From positions 62,001-126,000 of the forward strand of contig JAOUJW010000008.1 in NCBI GenBank assembly GCA_029882975.1: a stretch of 64,000 bases of DNA. The letters run 5' to 3'. The position numbers were made by a program, and so were the translations under genes. Within the stretch, counting starts at the first letter, position 1. Each line of letters opens with the position of its first letter. Shown here piece by piece: positions 9,801-19,702 of this stretch. Source of the DNA: Gammaproteobacteria bacterium (GTDB taxonomy: Bacteria > Pseudomonadota > Gammaproteobacteria > SZUA-152). Below the pieces are notes generated by a model that saw only the letters and a program-made list of their open reading frames with translations, searched no databases and was not told where the DNA came from.

Positions 9801-10168
9801 ACATTGACGCAAAACACATCTTGGTGGTGGATGACGAGGCTCCGGTGGCTTTGTTCGAAGGCGAATTACTCAAGGGGCTGGGTTACAATGTCAGCATATT
9901 TACCAGCAGTAGTGAGGCCTTTCGCTGTTTCGAAGAAAAACCTGACGAATTTGATTTAGTGATCACCGACCAAACCATGCCGGATTTGACCGGCGGTGAA
10001 ATGGCCGAAGCCATGTTATCTATCCGCCCCGAGATTCCTATCCTTTTATGTACCGGTTTCAGCAATTCTCTCAGCCCGCAACAGGCAGCAAATATAGGAA
10101 TTCAGGGATATTTCCATAAGCCTTTAAACAAAGATGCTTTATTACGAAAAATAGAAGAGTTGATTTAG
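6818..10168 (+). CDS. Hybrid sensor histidine kinase with periplasmic SBP_bac_3 sensor (SBP-TM-PAS-GAF-PAS-HK-REC)
   Basis: A 1116-residue membrane sensor. In order: signal peptide (about 1-27, ending AKA), a family-3 solute-binding domain (about 30-250, NFPPVNFINVDGKLSGFGKE), one transmembrane helix (about 265-285), a short coiled coil, PAS (about 320-430), GAF (about 450-600), PAS (about 615-735), HisKA with GGIAHDFNNI and phospho-acceptor His757, an HATPase with the N-box NLCINARDAM and GKGSGMGLAMVHG, and a C-terminal receiver with Asp1051 in VITDQTMP. The arrangement recalls BvgS-like sensors. No DNA-binding regulator is adjacent, so the partner is unknown. The start is GTG at 6818; the ATG at 6824 is an equally good choice. 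Confidence 0.9.
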   Translation: MVMNPRLQNYSRVALLLCACCSVEAKAQTKTYVIASSNNFPPVNFINVDGKLSGFGKELSTAVAKAAGISVTYKHSDQWTEVLQWLQNGDADFLHDAGYTSERDKTLDFSDPILEMPEIIIVRKGRRDIQDLDSLQGKKVACVNEHISHQYLKTLPGIQCHLVGTPAQALSDLVAGYVDAFVYPAQVTRHLAFQLRLEDQIDYVSHPLRILTWSMVVREGNAVLLQQLNFGLAQVKSSGEYNVIYDKWFGSRVLTGYTQQEYHTLLFLSVLIGILLLTIVILFNYRKLKLSHSLIHQEKNRYRQLTEQLQQSEEQLEQQNHILESIFTSLPDAIILTDHQQSIVMLNPSAEKMFGYTQSEITGQNLQCLCNTNKVMHFSLENTEHVSQFQIEFKRKNGSIFTAKVFGVKKTPPTGFANLLFIKDISQQLTSESYLRRLNRTLTTFIETRHVIIRSDNERQLLQGICEVLINTGGYRFAWVGILDESQTCVQPLVQAGTENGYLEQLRNNKNRKCDNPIETAIRSGNTCVSENLLKDAAISPWKENAAKSGFASSVTLPLYKEGIVFGCLNIYADKPSAFDAEELNLLEELADDVSFGISAQSAKSELDLAILQRASIMDSVQDVVYQISPQGKLVFWNQRFSLVSGYSHAELENMDALNFFPEEQRLLVSDAIQRCFDLGYTEVEASLKTKDGTLIPYQFSGSPTMDENQNIIGITGVGRDLTDSKQAEQEKLNLQTQLQHAQKMESIGQLTGGIAHDFNNILASIMGYTTLVMDFITRDSNEKLNSYLQQVMKASERARDLVKQMLAFSRGTETELKSTSLLPLLQESINMLQSTLPSTVEITQDNQEGIPKIMADSVQLNQVVLNLCINARDAMNNKGTIRIETKNTNLKRQECSSCHHVFSGDFVELSIGDTGKGLSPDILGKVFEPFFTTKEIGKGSGMGLAMVHGIIHKHNGHILVESEAEKGTRFRLLFPKNEVVSIEEGSNVNKVSGHIDAKHILVVDDEAPVALFEGELLKGLGYNVSIFTSSSEAFRCFEEKPDEFDLVITDQTMPDLTGGEMAEAMLSIRPEIPILLCTGFSNSLSPQQAANIGIQGYFHKPLNKDALLRKIEELI

Positions 10169-10219
10169 CTGCGTGAACCGCCTGAAGATGGGATTACGTT
10201 AAAGCGGTTAATAGTGGTC

Positions 10220-10984
10220 TCAATAGTAACGCAATCGATACCAAATTCCCCCCAGCCATTCATGGAAAAAATACTCCGTTATCTGCAATGCTCGAATCTT
10301 CGGCAGCAAATAATGGGAGACATTGCGTGGTCGCTCACGTGAATGCAATAAAGTGGGAGCTGGTGTCACCCCAATACCGAAGTGTTCAAATGCAACCCTG
10401 GCCCGTGGTAGATGCAGTGCATGACTTACCAGCAATATATGCCGGTACTTTTTTGCCAAAAGTAACTCTGATGAGTAACGAGCATTCTCGTAAGTCGTGC
10501 GACTGCGTTCCTCGATAATCTGCACGGCCACCCCAAATTCCTGCTCCAGCATTTGTTGCATTAACCGGGCTTCGGATTCGCGATGGTTCGCATTAACTTT
10601 ACCACCGCTGATCAGTACCGGTAACCCGGTTTGTCTTTGTAACCAGGCCGTGTAACGCAAGCGCTGTGCCGCGACGCCATTACTGACATCAGCACCATAT
10701 TCCGGGTTGTTCTCGTAGCGACTGGCAGACAGCACCACAATCGCCTGCGCTGGGGTTTGATGCAGTTGCGAGGGTGGCAAAGCCGGGGGTTCTAACAAAC
10801 CGGCGAGAAACACAGCCGTCACGGGCAAACTAAATAAATACAATAAGCCACTGCTTAATAACAACAAACGGATAGACCACAGGGGTCGGAAACGGTAAAG
10901 AACAACCCCAAGCAATGCCGACAAGATGAAACAGGTAGGTGGAGTTAGGATGTTTTGCAAAAATTTCAGTAAACCCAGTTCCAT
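10220..10984 (-). CDS. ElyC/SanA/YdcF-family (DUF218) membrane protein
   Basis: A 254-residue inner-membrane protein with two hydrophobic N-terminal helices (about residues 15-35 and 38-62) and a DUF218 domain. Its marks are AIVVLSASRYENNPEYG, VLISGGKVNANHRESEARLM, EERSRTTYENARYS and VSHALHLPRARVAF. ElyC and SanA are linked to envelope or undecaprenyl-lipid homeostasis in E. coli; the biochemical activity of this member is unknown. It begins 13 bp after rsmA stops, so it is the last gene of the lptD-surA-pdxA-rsmA run, which fits an envelope role. It converges on the hybrid kinase gene. Confidence 0.85.
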   Translation of the reverse strand: MELGLLKFLQNILTPPTCFILSALLGVVLYRFRPLWSIRLLLLSSGLLYLFSLPVTAVFLAGLLEPPALPPSQLHQTPAQAIVVLSASRYENNPEYGADVSNGVAAQRLRYTAWLQRQTGLPVLISGGKVNANHRESEARLMQQMLEQEFGVAVQIIEERSRTTYENARYSSELLLAKKYRHILLVSHALHLPRARVAFEHFGIGVTPAPTLLHSRERPRNVSHYLLPKIRALQITEYFFHEWLGGIWYRLRYY

Positions 10985-10997
10985 TTCGGCGCCAATC

Positions 10998-11789
10998 TTA
11001 CCTTGAATTCTGTTCCAAGTATCGGCTAATGACAGCGAACTCTTCTAAGGTTAAAGTCTCAGCGCGGCGCACGGGATCAATTTCCAGTAACTGCAGTTCC
11101 TGTTCTCCTATTAACGATTTCAGGGTATTTCGCAAAGTCTTACGCCGTTGTGAAAAAGCCTGAGTCACCACCCGTTCGAACAAAGCCACATCACCCAGCG
11201 CCAAAGGCGGCGATGCGAATGGACGCAGTCGGACCACGGCGGAATTGACTTTCGGAGGTGGTGAAAAAGCGCTGGGTGGGACCTCAAAGAGTGATTCCAC
11301 CTCACAGAAATACTGCAACATGACACTCAGTTTACCGTAGTCACTGCATGCGGGTGCGGCGGCCATTCTATCCACCACTTCTTTTTGCAGCATAAAATGC
11401 ATATCTTCCACACAGTGGGACTGTTCAACCAATCGGAAGATCAAGGGGGTGGAAATATTGTAGGGCAGATTACCCACCACCCGAAGTTTAGCGTTTGTTT
11501 GCAATTGACAGAAATCAAACTGCAGAGCATCCGCGCTATGGATAGTCAACTTACCCAGTGGTAAACACAGTTGTTTCAGTTTGGGAATCACATCCCGATC
11601 CAACTCCACCGCATCCATACGCTGTACCAAAGGCAGCAATTCTTGCGTTAGGGCACCGAGACCTGGACCGATTTCCACTATATGATCCGATGCTTTAGCA
11701 TGAATCGCATGTACAATGGCAGCTACCGTGTGGCCGTCCGTAAGAAAATGCTGGCCGAAACGTTTGCGAGCCCGATGTGACTGGCTCAT
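10998..11789 (-). CDS. rsmA: 16S rRNA dimethyladenosine transferase
   Basis: RsmA (KsgA) dimethylates two adjacent adenosines near the 3' end of 16S rRNA late in 30S assembly. The 263-residue product has [11 protein letters not shown] at the N-terminus, SAM motif [15 protein letters not shown], acidic MDAVELDRD and the catalytic NLPYN motif, followed by [14 protein letters not shown]. The ATG overlaps the pdxA stop codon by 4 nt (ATGA), so translation is coupled. The order surA-pdxA-rsmA matches E. coli; apaG and apaH, which follow there, are replaced here by a DUF218 gene. Confidence 0.97.
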   Translation of the reverse strand: MSQSHRARKRFGQHFLTDGHTVAAIVHAIHAKASDHIVEIGPGLGALTQELLPLVQRMDAVELDRDVIPKLKQLCLPLGKLTIHSADALQFDFCQLQTNAKLRVVGNLPYNISTPLIFRLVEQSHCVEDMHFMLQKEVVDRMAAAPACSDYGKLSVMLQYFCEVESLFEVPPSAFSPPPKVNSAVVRLRPFASPPLALGDVALFERVVTQAFSQRRKTLRNTLKSLIGEQELQLLEIDPVRRAETLTLEEFAVISRYLEQNSR

Positions 11790-12802
11790 GGGGATTGCTC
11801 ACAATGAGCCATCTGCAGAGCCAAATCCAAAGCTTTTTCAAAACTGCTCACATCAATGCGACCACTGCCTGCCAAATCCAAGGCTGTGCCGTGATCCACG
11901 GAAGTTCGAATTATGGGAAGACCCAAAGTCACATTCACCGCCTCGCCAAACCCCATATGTTTTAGTACCGGCAATCCCTGATCATGGTACATGGCCAGAA
12001 CCACATCCAGCTGTTTCAATCTGGCAGCAACAAAAGCTGTATCTGCCGGTACAGGTCCGACCAAGTCATAGCCCTGGGCGCGCAAAGTTTCCAAAACCGG
12101 AATAATAATATCGATTTCTTCCCGGCCCAGGTGGCCTTGCTCTCCGGCATGGGGGTTAAGTCCGCAAACATGAATCACCGGTTGATCAATTCCCATGTGC
12201 TGCTTAAGTTCTCGATGTAAGATCTCTATGACTTCCTGGAGTGAGGCTTGGGTAATCGCCTGGCTGACCTGGGCCAATGGTAGGTGGGTGGTCGCTAGCG
12301 CCACCCGTAAACCTTCGGTCAGCAACATCATAACGGGTCGAGACGCCCCGGTTTTTTCGGCCAAAAACTCGGTGTGTCCGGTAAATGCGATACCTTTTTG
12401 ATTGATGACCCCTTTATGCAAAGGACCGGTCACCAAAGCCGCAAACGTTTTTTGCAAACAGGCCTCCGCAGCAACAGACAAACACTGCAGCACATAAGGT
12501 GCATTGTCCGGATTGAGCTCACCCGGGCACACCGCTTGTGGTAACTTCACGGGTAAAACCGATAGTGACCCTGCCGCTTGGGATTGTGGCAGATCCTGAG
12601 GCGAGAAGACGTGCAGTTGCAAGGGCAAACCCAACTGCGCAGCCCGATCCAGCAAAAGTTGCGGATCACATACGGCAACCAGTTGGGCGTCATGAGCTTG
12701 TTGCGCCAACAGTACGCACAAATCCGGCCCTATACCAGCAGGTTCACCCGGAGTAATGGCTATACGGGTGACGGGCGGGGGCGTACACGAATGAGTCATC
12801 AT
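11786..12802 (-). CDS. pdxA: 4-hydroxythreonine-4-phosphate dehydrogenase
   Basis: PdxA oxidises 4-phosphohydroxy-L-threonine in DXP-dependent pyridoxal phosphate synthesis. The 338-residue product shows [36 protein letters not shown] (a metal-ligand His region), [14 protein letters not shown] and [16 protein letters not shown], all typical of the family. Two ATG codons (12802 and 12799) are possible starts. It lies between surA (17 bp upstream) and rsmA (4 nt overlap) in one transcription unit. Confidence 0.96.
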   Translation of the reverse strand: MMTHSCTPPPVTRIAITPGEPAGIGPDLCVLLAQQAHDAQLVAVCDPQLLLDRAAQLGLPLQLHVFSPQDLPQSQAAGSLSVLPVKLPQAVCPGELNPDNAPYVLQCLSVAAEACLQKTFAALVTGPLHKGVINQKGIAFTGHTEFLAEKTGASRPVMMLLTEGLRVALATTHLPLAQVSQAITQASLQEVIEILHRELKQHMGIDQPVIHVCGLNPHAGEQGHLGREEIDIIIPVLETLRAQGYDLVGPVPADTAFVAARLKQLDVVLAMYHDQGLPVLKHMGFGEAVNVTLGLPIIRTSVDHGTALDLAGSGRIDVSSFEKALDLALQMAHCEQSP

Positions 12803-12819
12803 GTGTGTGGCATTATTGG

Positions 12820-14124
12820 CTAAATGCGCACTTCCACAAAAGCCTCGTCACGAATCCGCCGGATCCAATTTACTAAAGCCGGTTGCCATTTCCTTTGTTG
12901 AATGGCGGCTCTGGCCTGACCGCGTTGAAACTCCTCGGTATTATCCTGAGAACGACGTCCTTGGACTTGAAGTATATGCCAACCGAAGGCGGTACGGACC
13001 GGATCACTGATTTCACCTTCTTTAAGCTGGTTCATCGCATTTTCGAAGGGCTTCACCATGACACCTGGATTAACCCACCCCAGGTTACCACCATCGGCAG
13101 CGGATGCTTTGTCATCGGAATTGGCGCGGGCCAAATCCTGGAACAACTCGCCTCCTTCAATACGTTGTTTTAATTGAGCCGCCCGTAACCGGGCTTCCTT
13201 GCTGTTCAAAAACAAATTGGGTTTTACCAAAATATGCCGGACCTTGGTTTGTTGTACAATGTGCTGTTTCTCATTGCGACGTTTGCCCATTAGTTTAATG
13301 AGATGAAAACCGCTGGGACTTTTTATCAATTCACTGACCTGGCCTTGTTTCATCGCAACCACTTTGTCGGAAAATAATGTTGGCAACTGATTCAGCTTAC
13401 GCCAACCAATATCTCCCCCTTCCAACGCCTGCTGCCCATCCGACTTACTGATGGCCAGTTTGGAAAAATCCGTACCTGAATCCAATTGTGCTTTAATATC
13501 CTCGGCTTTGGCTTTGGCTTTTTTGATTTGAGCGGATGTGGCCGCTTCCGGAATGGCCACCAATATGTGGCCTAAATGAAACTCATCCTTGTCGCTACCC
13601 TGGATATTTTCATTTGCCAAAAAATTATCAATCTCATCATCGGTTACGGCGATTCTGTCGCGTACTGCCATTCGTTGTAAGCGAGTTATGATCAAATCAT
13701 CACGAATATTCTTACGATACACATCAAAATCCAAACCTTGCCCGCGCACTGCCTGACTAAAGGCGATCAAATCCATTTTATTGGACTGAGCCACTTCTTC
13801 GATGCGACGGTTCACAGCGTCATCGTCCACGCGGATGTTTCGTCTCTGAGCAATTTGCAGTTGCAATTTCACCACAACCATACGTTCCAACACTTGCTTG
13901 ACCAGATCGGCATGGGCGGGTAATTGCATGCCCTGACTGCGAATCTGCTGTTTAATGGTGTTCACTTCAGACTCAAGCTCCAGCCGAGTAATAACGTCTT
14001 CGTTCACCACAGCCACAATTTCATCTAAGGTTTGAAACGTTTGCTTCGCACCTACCACGGTACTGCTACAAAGCAAAATGACACCCAAGGCGACGCTCAC
14101 GTTTAAAAACTTGTAATTAATCAC
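12820..14124 (-). CDS. surA: Periplasmic chaperone and peptidyl-prolyl isomerase SurA
   Basis: SurA escorts outer-membrane proteins, LptD among them, across the periplasm. I place the start at GTG 14124, which overlaps the lptD stop codon region and is preceded by GGAAAGAGC on the minus strand. This gives 434 residues with a clean signal peptide (hydrophobic to about residue 26), against 428 in E. coli. A longer frame from 14232 lies inside lptD and would bury the signal peptide. Domains are the N-terminal chaperone module ([14 protein letters not shown]), a first parvulin domain starting near [12 protein letters not shown], and a second starting near VRHILVKPN. Confidence 0.95.
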   Translation of the reverse strand: MINYKFLNVSVALGVILLCSSTVVGAKQTFQTLDEIVAVVNEDVITRLELESEVNTIKQQIRSQGMQLPAHADLVKQVLERMVVVKLQLQIAQRRNIRVDDDAVNRRIEEVAQSNKMDLIAFSQAVRGQGLDFDVYRKNIRDDLIITRLQRMAVRDRIAVTDDEIDNFLANENIQGSDKDEFHLGHILVAIPEAATSAQIKKAKAKAEDIKAQLDSGTDFSKLAISKSDGQQALEGGDIGWRKLNQLPTLFSDKVVAMKQGQVSELIKSPSGFHLIKLMGKRRNEKQHIVQQTKVRHILVKPNLFLNSKEARLRAAQLKQRIEGGELFQDLARANSDDKASAADGGNLGWVNPGVMVKPFENAMNQLKEGEISDPVRTAFGWHILQVQGRRSQDNTEEFQRGQARAAIQQRKWQPALVNWIRRIRDEAFVEVRI

Positions 14125-16354
14125 GCTCTTTCCAATACCCTTTATCAAAATATTCTGAAGTCTTGCCGCCCACACTGGCCAATCCTTTAAGTTCAAACTG
14201 CAGTAAAAAACTCTCATCATAGCTTTCACCAATCAGGTCTTCTATGGTTTCACGACGTAGCAGTCGCAGGGCCCAGCAGCAGCTATTGTATTCTAAGCCT
14301 TGAAAGCTCTCCAAAGTAAGATCGTCCTTAAGGGAATAGTTCCAGAAAGTCACGAACTTCCATTGTTGGTCCATCGGCAACAAGAGACTGAAATCCGCCT
14401 GCTCCATGACGCCGCCATCATATCGGTAGGCAACCCCCAATGCCGTATCATTCTTGGGGGTATACCGGTATTTAACCGAGCTGCGTATGGTCGCAGAGCG
14501 ATCTTTATTCCAGGCGAATTCGGAACTGAGTCGGGAAGCGCCAAACTGTGTCGATACGGCAACCAAGGTATCAGACCAGCGCTGGGTTTGCACAGTCTCT
14601 CCCGGCAGGGTCACTTTACGATCAGAAAAATAGCGGATTTGCCCCAATGCAGCCGAAAAAACCTCTTTGCCGGTTGGGGACATCAATCGGGTGGTGAGAG
14701 CCAAGCTCAATTGCTTGGTGTCTCCCATACGATCCAGACCCATATAACGATTATCACGGAATAATTGTGCAAAATCCAGCCGAGTGGCGCTACTGTCAAA
14801 TACCTGTTCCTGCCCGAGTTGATCCACCAATAATCCACTTTGTTCCCGGTAAGGAACATGCAAATAAAACAAGCGGGGCTCGAGGGTTTGTACAAATGCC
14901 TGTTTTCCGAATTTGGTCGTTCGTTCAAAAAACAAACCACTGTCCAAAGTGTACGCCGGCACACTAATGCTGGGTTCAGAATCACTGCCGCTTTGATTGT
15001 TTTCCAGCTCATAATAAGTGTAGCGCCATGTGACACCCGGTTTGAGAAATCCGTAACTGTTCGTGATCGGCAGATCGAGTCCCGCCTTAATGTGGCTGCG
15101 CATACCTTTTAAGCCGCTATCTCGATCAAATCGAACCCACTCGGATTGCAATCCCGCATTCATACCAGACAAGGTATACAGGGGAGTATCCAACTGAATT
15201 TGGGGTAAGCGCTGCATGGGTTTATCCTGCTCCGCAATAACAGCATCCATGATTTGAAAATGCTGCGCCATCGCTTGTGCTCGCCAACCCTGGTGCTGCA
15301 AGCTCACGGTGGCAATTCTTTCCAAATAAGACAAACTGGATAAATCCAGCGCACCACCAAAATCCTTTAAATAGTCCTCGTCGGATGCGCTCTGATATTG
15401 AACATCTGCGGACCAATTGGATTGAGGGTCACCCCGCAACCATCGCTGGTTAAAAGCCACATAACGTCGGTCATCACCGTATATACGATCACCGGGAAGA
15501 TATTCGAGATTTACCTGACCTCCGCCGGATTCATTCAAAAAACGGAATTCTGTTTTTGCCTGTGTACCTCTGTTACTAAAATAGTGTCCGGTAAATGTGG
15601 CATCCCTTTCCGGTGCAATATTCCAATAAAACGGTTGGGCAAATTCGTTTCCGGACTCGTTGGAATAACCCATATTGGGTATGAGCAAACCGGTTTTACG
15701 ACCTTCAATGGGTAGATTCAAATACGGAAAATAGAGCACGGGAATCTGAAACAACTCTAATCTGGCATGGTGGACAATGGCTTCATTTTTCGCCCGGTTT
15801 ATACTGAGCCTACCTGCCCGCAGTTTCCACACTTCATCATCTTCATTGCAGCTGGTAAATACAGCCTTGTCCATCGAGATGGCATCCTTATCCTGCAAAT
15901 GAATGTTATCCGCCTCACCGCGCAAATGGTTTCCGGGCAGCCAAAAGCGACTGGTATTAATAGTTCCCAGATTTTTTGCCATGTTCAAAGAAGCCTGATC
16001 ACCATTGATAACAAAATTTTCTGTCTCGAAGTGAACCGACCCACTGGCTTCCACTTGGTCATCCGTGCGATGGTAACTGGCTTTATCTGCGCTAAGAAAA
16101 TAATCTTGTTTTTGCAATTCCACTCGACCTTCCAGCTGAAAATACTCTTGCTGACGCACCAATGCACTATCCGCAGAAATTCGAGTTTCTTCCCCTATGC
16201 TCTGAGTGGGCCTGGATACGTAATTGGGAGGCATAAACGGTGTACTGCAGTGCTGCCACAGGTCATCTTCAGCGCCAATAGGGTTTTGTGCCTGCGCCGC
16301 ACAGCAAAAGCACGCCATTGAAATGGCGACCGTTTTCCTTGCTAAGTTCAACAC
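14117..16354 (-). CDS. lptD: LPS-assembly outer membrane protein LptD
   Basis: LptD is the 26-strand outer-membrane barrel that, with LptE, inserts lipopolysaccharide. The 745-residue product has a signal peptide ending near AAQAQ, an N-terminal OstA-like beta-jellyroll (ISADSALVRQQEYFQLEGRV) and the LptD barrel with YFPYLNLPIEGRKTGLLIPN. Cys residues near the N-terminus and the pair YNSCCWALR near the C-terminus match the disulfide-forming pattern. The start is non-ATG: GTG 16354, with TTG 16357 directly before it. It begins 7 bp after mnmE stops and overlaps surA by 8 nt. Direct linkage to mnmE is unusual. Confidence 0.94.
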   Translation of the reverse strand: MLNLARKTVAISMACFCCAAQAQNPIGAEDDLWQHCSTPFMPPNYVSRPTQSIGEETRISADSALVRQQEYFQLEGRVELQKQDYFLSADKASYHRTDDQVEASGSVHFETENFVINGDQASLNMAKNLGTINTSRFWLPGNHLRGEADNIHLQDKDAISMDKAVFTSCNEDDEVWKLRAGRLSINRAKNEAIVHHARLELFQIPVLYFPYLNLPIEGRKTGLLIPNMGYSNESGNEFAQPFYWNIAPERDATFTGHYFSNRGTQAKTEFRFLNESGGGQVNLEYLPGDRIYGDDRRYVAFNQRWLRGDPQSNWSADVQYQSASDEDYLKDFGGALDLSSLSYLERIATVSLQHQGWRAQAMAQHFQIMDAVIAEQDKPMQRLPQIQLDTPLYTLSGMNAGLQSEWVRFDRDSGLKGMRSHIKAGLDLPITNSYGFLKPGVTWRYTYYELENNQSGSDSEPSISVPAYTLDSGLFFERTTKFGKQAFVQTLEPRLFYLHVPYREQSGLLVDQLGQEQVFDSSATRLDFAQLFRDNRYMGLDRMGDTKQLSLALTTRLMSPTGKEVFSAALGQIRYFSDRKVTLPGETVQTQRWSDTLVAVSTQFGASRLSSEFAWNKDRSATIRSSVKYRYTPKNDTALGVAYRYDGGVMEQADFSLLLPMDQQWKFVTFWNYSLKDDLTLESFQGLEYNSCCWALRLLRRETIEDLIGESYDESFLLQFELKGLASVGGKTSEYFDKGYWKERD

Positions 16355-16361
16355 CAAGCCT

Positions 16362-17753
16362 TTATTTTCCTATACAAAAACTTGAGAAAATACGTCCCAA
16401 CAAGTCGTCGGAACTGAATTCGCCGGTAATTTGATTCATCTCATCTTGTGCCAGACGTAATTCTTCGGCGACAAGTTCACCCGCTTTATACTGCAACAAT
16501 TGAACTTTACTTTCCTGAATATGTTTCAGTGCCTGCTCCAATGCCTGTACGTGGCGTCGTCGAGCGCTAAACTGACCTTCACCGGCTAATTGATAACCGG
16601 CGCATTGTTTTAAATGTTTTCGCAAATACTCCAAACCGGCTCCGGTTTTAGCTGACATATATAAGTGGCACTCGTTTTGGTTCGGCTCGAGCCGCGGGGC
16701 CTCACCACTTAAATCTATTTTATTATGTATAAAGGTTAAACCAGGTCCTGCCTGACGTAAACGTTGAAGAGAAGATGAATCGTGTTGCTCACCCTCAGTC
16801 ATATACAAAATACGATCCGCCTGTTCAATCTCCTGCCATGCCCGACGAATTCCTTCCTGTTCCACCGGGTCATCACTGTGGCGTAAACCGGCTGTATCAA
16901 TAAACTGTATAGGTAATCCGTCCAATAACACATGCTCCCGCATCACATCTCGGGTGGTACCGGCAATGGGGGTAACGATAGACGTGTTTTTTCCGGTCAG
17001 TGCGTTGATTAAGGTAGATTTTCCTACATTGGGTGATCCGGCAATCACCACTTGCATGCCCTCTTTTAGCAGACAACCCTGTTTGGCGTCCGCCAATAGG
17101 GACTGGGTACCTAACTCCGCCTGATCCAGGCCTTGAAACAATTGTTCATCCTGTAGAAAATCCACTTCCTCTTCTGGAAAATCAATTGCCGCTTCTACCA
17201 ACATACGCAGCCGAATAAGGGCTTCCACCTGTGCGTGAATTTGGCGTGAAAACTCTCCCTGCAGAGACCGAAGCGCCGAACGCGCAGCTTGTTCCGAGGC
17301 ACTGTCTATTAAATCTGCAATAGCTTCGGCCTGCGCCAAATCCAGTTTGTCATTTAGAAAAGCCCTTTCTGAGAATTCACCGGGCCGAGCCAAACGAGCA
17401 CCCATGGACACAACAGCTCGCAGTAACATATCCAACACCACAGGACCGCCGTGACCCTGTAGTTCTAAAACATCTTCGCCGGTAAAAGAATGTGGGCTTT
17501 TAAAAAAAAGCACAATGCCTTCATCAATGGTTTTACCTAAAGCGTCCTTAAAGGGGAGGTATTCGGCTTTTCGGGGACTGGGTACTTGAGGTAATAGAGC
17601 TTGGCCGATCCGAAAACATAAAGGACCGGATATTCGAACGATACCCACACCCCCGCGTCCCGGTGGTGTGGCGATTGCGGTGATGGTATCCGTCTCCATC
17701 ACCGTATCCATGTCGGTACCCGTTGGCAAAGAAGTGTCTTTGTTCACGGACAT
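16362..17753 (-). CDS. mnmE: tRNA modification GTPase MnmE
   Basis: MnmE, with MnmG, installs the cmnm5 group on U34 of certain tRNAs. The 463-residue product has the N-terminal tetrahydrofolate-binding domain ([16 protein letters not shown]), the inserted G domain with P-loop [18 protein letters not shown] and DTAGLR, and the C-terminal FCIGK signature whose Cys is catalytic. Starts at 17753, 17711 or 17699 are possible; the later ones match E. coli MnmE better in length. It follows yidC by 48 bp, as in many proteobacteria. Its partner mnmG is not in the window; lptD follows instead. Confidence 0.96.
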   Translation of the reverse strand: MSVNKDTSLPTGTDMDTVMETDTITAIATPPGRGGVGIVRISGPLCFRIGQALLPQVPSPRKAEYLPFKDALGKTIDEGIVLFFKSPHSFTGEDVLELQGHGGPVVLDMLLRAVVSMGARLARPGEFSERAFLNDKLDLAQAEAIADLIDSASEQAARSALRSLQGEFSRQIHAQVEALIRLRMLVEAAIDFPEEEVDFLQDEQLFQGLDQAELGTQSLLADAKQGCLLKEGMQVVIAGSPNVGKSTLINALTGKNTSIVTPIAGTTRDVMREHVLLDGLPIQFIDTAGLRHSDDPVEQEGIRRAWQEIEQADRILYMTEGEQHDSSSLQRLRQAGPGLTFIHNKIDLSGEAPRLEPNQNECHLYMSAKTGAGLEYLRKHLKQCAGYQLAGEGQFSARRRHVQALEQALKHIQESKVQLLQYKAGELVAEELRLAQDEMNQITGEFSSDDLLGRIFSSFCIGK

Positions 17754-17801
17754 ACCGAAAGCTGTTTGGCATCAGCCCACGTCACCTCGGGTTTTCCGCG
17801 G

Positions 17802-19475
17802 TTACGCCTGAGCCTCAATTTTCCGGGTAATGACCCATTGTTGAATAATGGAAAGAACATTATTAACCACCCAGTACAACACCAATCCCGATGGGAAGAA
17901 GGCGAAAAACAAGGTAAAGATCCAAGGCAATGCCATCAGCACTTTTTGCTGTACCGGATCCATGGGAGCCGGATTGAGTTTTTGCTGAATATACATACTC
18001 ACGCCCATCAAAATGGGCAGCACATAGAATGGATCTTTGCTGGACAAATCGTTTAACCAGAAAATGAAATCGGCCTGGCGCAATTCCACACTTTCCAGTA
18101 ACACCCAGTACAAGGCAATAAATACCGGAATTTGCACCAGCATGGGTAAACATCCACCCAAGGGATTAATTTTCTCTTTCTTGTAAAGATCCATCATTGC
18201 CTGGCTCATGCGTTGCTTATCATTACCGTAGCGCTCGCGCAGTGCCTGTATCTTTGGTTGAAACTTTCTCATGTTGGCCATGGACTTGTAAGCTTTTTCA
18301 GATAGCTTGTAGAATATGGCCTTAATAATGATGGTGACGAAAATAATGGCCCAACCCCAGTTGCCAACCCAGGTGTGGATGGTATCAAGCAACCAATACA
18401 CCGGTTTGGCCAACAGTGTTAACACCCCGTAATCGACGGTTAACTCCAAATTCGGAGCAATGGTTTCTATGATTTTCTGTTCTTTGGGTCCCAGATAGAG
18501 CTTGCTGGTAAATTGGCCATTTTGACCCGGCGCCACTTGTTTTTCTGTACTGGTCAGTCCAATGATATAGCGGCTGCCATCGATCTTTTCGAGCGCTTTG
18601 GTATAAAAATGATTTTGCTCCGTTTGTACGGGAATCCAGGCACCGAAAAAGTAATGCTGGATCATCGCCACCCAACCGCCCGTGTTGTAGGTTTGTTCCG
18701 GCTTCCAACTGCTCATGTCATCAAAGTCCACTTTTTCGTAGACGTTCTCCGGCGTTGATACAATACCACCGGTATAGGTGTATATAAATGCTGAGCTTTG
18801 TTCACTCTTGGTTCGTTGCAGCTGTCGATACATACGCCCGGCCCACGGTGTCGCGCTGCCGTTACTCACTTCAAAATCCACATCCACTAAATAACTACTG
18901 CGGTGGAAAGTATACGTTTTCAGAACCTTTACACCCGACTCACTTTGCCAGGTCAGAGGTACCACCACAGCGTCAGACCCCTCCGGCAGGGAGTACAATT
19001 CCTGCGGCGCGCTGTACAGCGTATTGATATCGGCGGACTGTTTGTCACTGCCCAATAAACCGGCTTGAGCCACCATGAGTTGGGGCATTTTGTCGTTAAA
19101 TAAAACCACGGGTTTATCCGGATGAATGACTTCTACGGGATATTTGAGTAAGGCGCCATAACGCAAATCACCACCCATAGTGTCGATTTCCACATCCAAC
19201 ACATCCGTGATCACGCGAACTCGGGTTCCGGACTTTAACACGGTAGCTGCTTGGGCTGATCCTTCCGAAGCGGTTTGTGGTACCTGAGAAGGCAATTCCT
19301 CAGTTGTTGTCCGAGGCATATTGCTGGGTTCTACGGGAACTCCACCGGTCGCTTGCGGTTGTTCTAATGTAGCAACAGGTGTTGGCTTGGGACCGTACTT
19401 GACTTGCCATGCATCGTATAAAAGCATAACAACAATTGATAGTGCTATAAATAAAAATAATCTTTGATTTTCCAT
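17802..19475 (-). CDS. yidC: Membrane protein insertase YidC
   Basis: YidC (Oxa1 family) inserts and folds inner-membrane proteins alone or with SecYEG. The 557-residue product is the Gram-negative form: an N-terminal transmembrane anchor (MENQRLFLFIALSIVVMLLY), a large periplasmic beta-domain (about 60-340), and a C-terminal five-helix core with MSQAMMDLYKKEKINPLGGC and LPMLVQIPVFIALYWVL. The ATG overlaps the yidD stop by one base (TAATG), so the genes are translationally coupled. YidC belongs to the conserved rpmH-rnpA-yidD-yidC-mnmE operon. Confidence 0.98.
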   Translation of the reverse strand: MENQRLFLFIALSIVVMLLYDAWQVKYGPKPTPVATLEQPQATGGVPVEPSNMPRTTTEELPSQVPQTASEGSAQAATVLKSGTRVRVITDVLDVEIDTMGGDLRYGALLKYPVEVIHPDKPVVLFNDKMPQLMVAQAGLLGSDKQSADINTLYSAPQELYSLPEGSDAVVVPLTWQSESGVKVLKTYTFHRSSYLVDVDFEVSNGSATPWAGRMYRQLQRTKSEQSSAFIYTYTGGIVSTPENVYEKVDFDDMSSWKPEQTYNTGGWVAMIQHYFFGAWIPVQTEQNHFYTKALEKIDGSRYIIGLTSTEKQVAPGQNGQFTSKLYLGPKEQKIIETIAPNLELTVDYGVLTLLAKPVYWLLDTIHTWVGNWGWAIIFVTIIIKAIFYKLSEKAYKSMANMRKFQPKIQALRERYGNDKQRMSQAMMDLYKKEKINPLGGCLPMLVQIPVFIALYWVLLESVELRQADFIFWLNDLSSKDPFYVLPILMGVSMYIQQKLNPAPMDPVQQKVLMALPWIFTLFFAFFPSGLVLYWVVNNVLSIIQQWVITRKIEAQA

Positions 19476-19702
19476 TAGTTTTTATCAGTCTTATCAGGAA
19501 CCGGATCATACCCCCCCGGATGCCAGGGATGACAACGCAATAAGCGTTTTGTTGCCATAAATACACCTTTAGTGAAACCGTATCGCTCTACCGCCGTTTC
19601 GGCATAACAGGAACAAGTAGGGTAGTAGCGGCAGTGGCTCGCCATCATGGGACTAATGCCATAACGGTACGCCTTAATAAACAGCAACACTAATCTTTGC
19701 AT
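19475..19702 (-). CDS. yidD: Membrane protein insertion efficiency factor YidD
   Basis: A 75-residue protein of the YidD (UPF0161, former haemolysin-like) family, which aids membrane insertion with YidC. The hallmark SHCRYYPTCSCYAETAVERYG and RLLRCHPWHPGGYDPVP motifs are both present, with conserved Cys residues. It overlaps rnpA by 13 nt upstream and yidC by 1 nt downstream, the tight packing seen in most proteobacteria. It is likely attached to the inner face of the cytoplasmic membrane by an amphipathic N-terminal helix. Confidence 0.96.
   Translation of the reverse strand: MQRLVLLFIKAYRYGISPMMASHCRYYPTCSCYAETAVERYGFTKGVFMATKRLLRCHPWHPGGYDPVPDKTDKN

Noticed and set aside
10169-10219. Inverted repeat AACCGC/GCGGTT between the hybrid kinase and ElyC-like genes
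   Set aside because: Stem of only 6 bp with a loop over 20 nt and no T-run; not a credible terminator.
14125-14232. An upstream extension of surA into lptD
   Set aside because: It would put 36 non-signal residues before a good signal peptide; GTG 14124 has a better ribosome site.
15767-16321. A 184-codon plus-strand frame antisense to lptD
   Set aside because: It lies opposite well-supported lptD codons and its translation shows no family motifs; a shadow frame.
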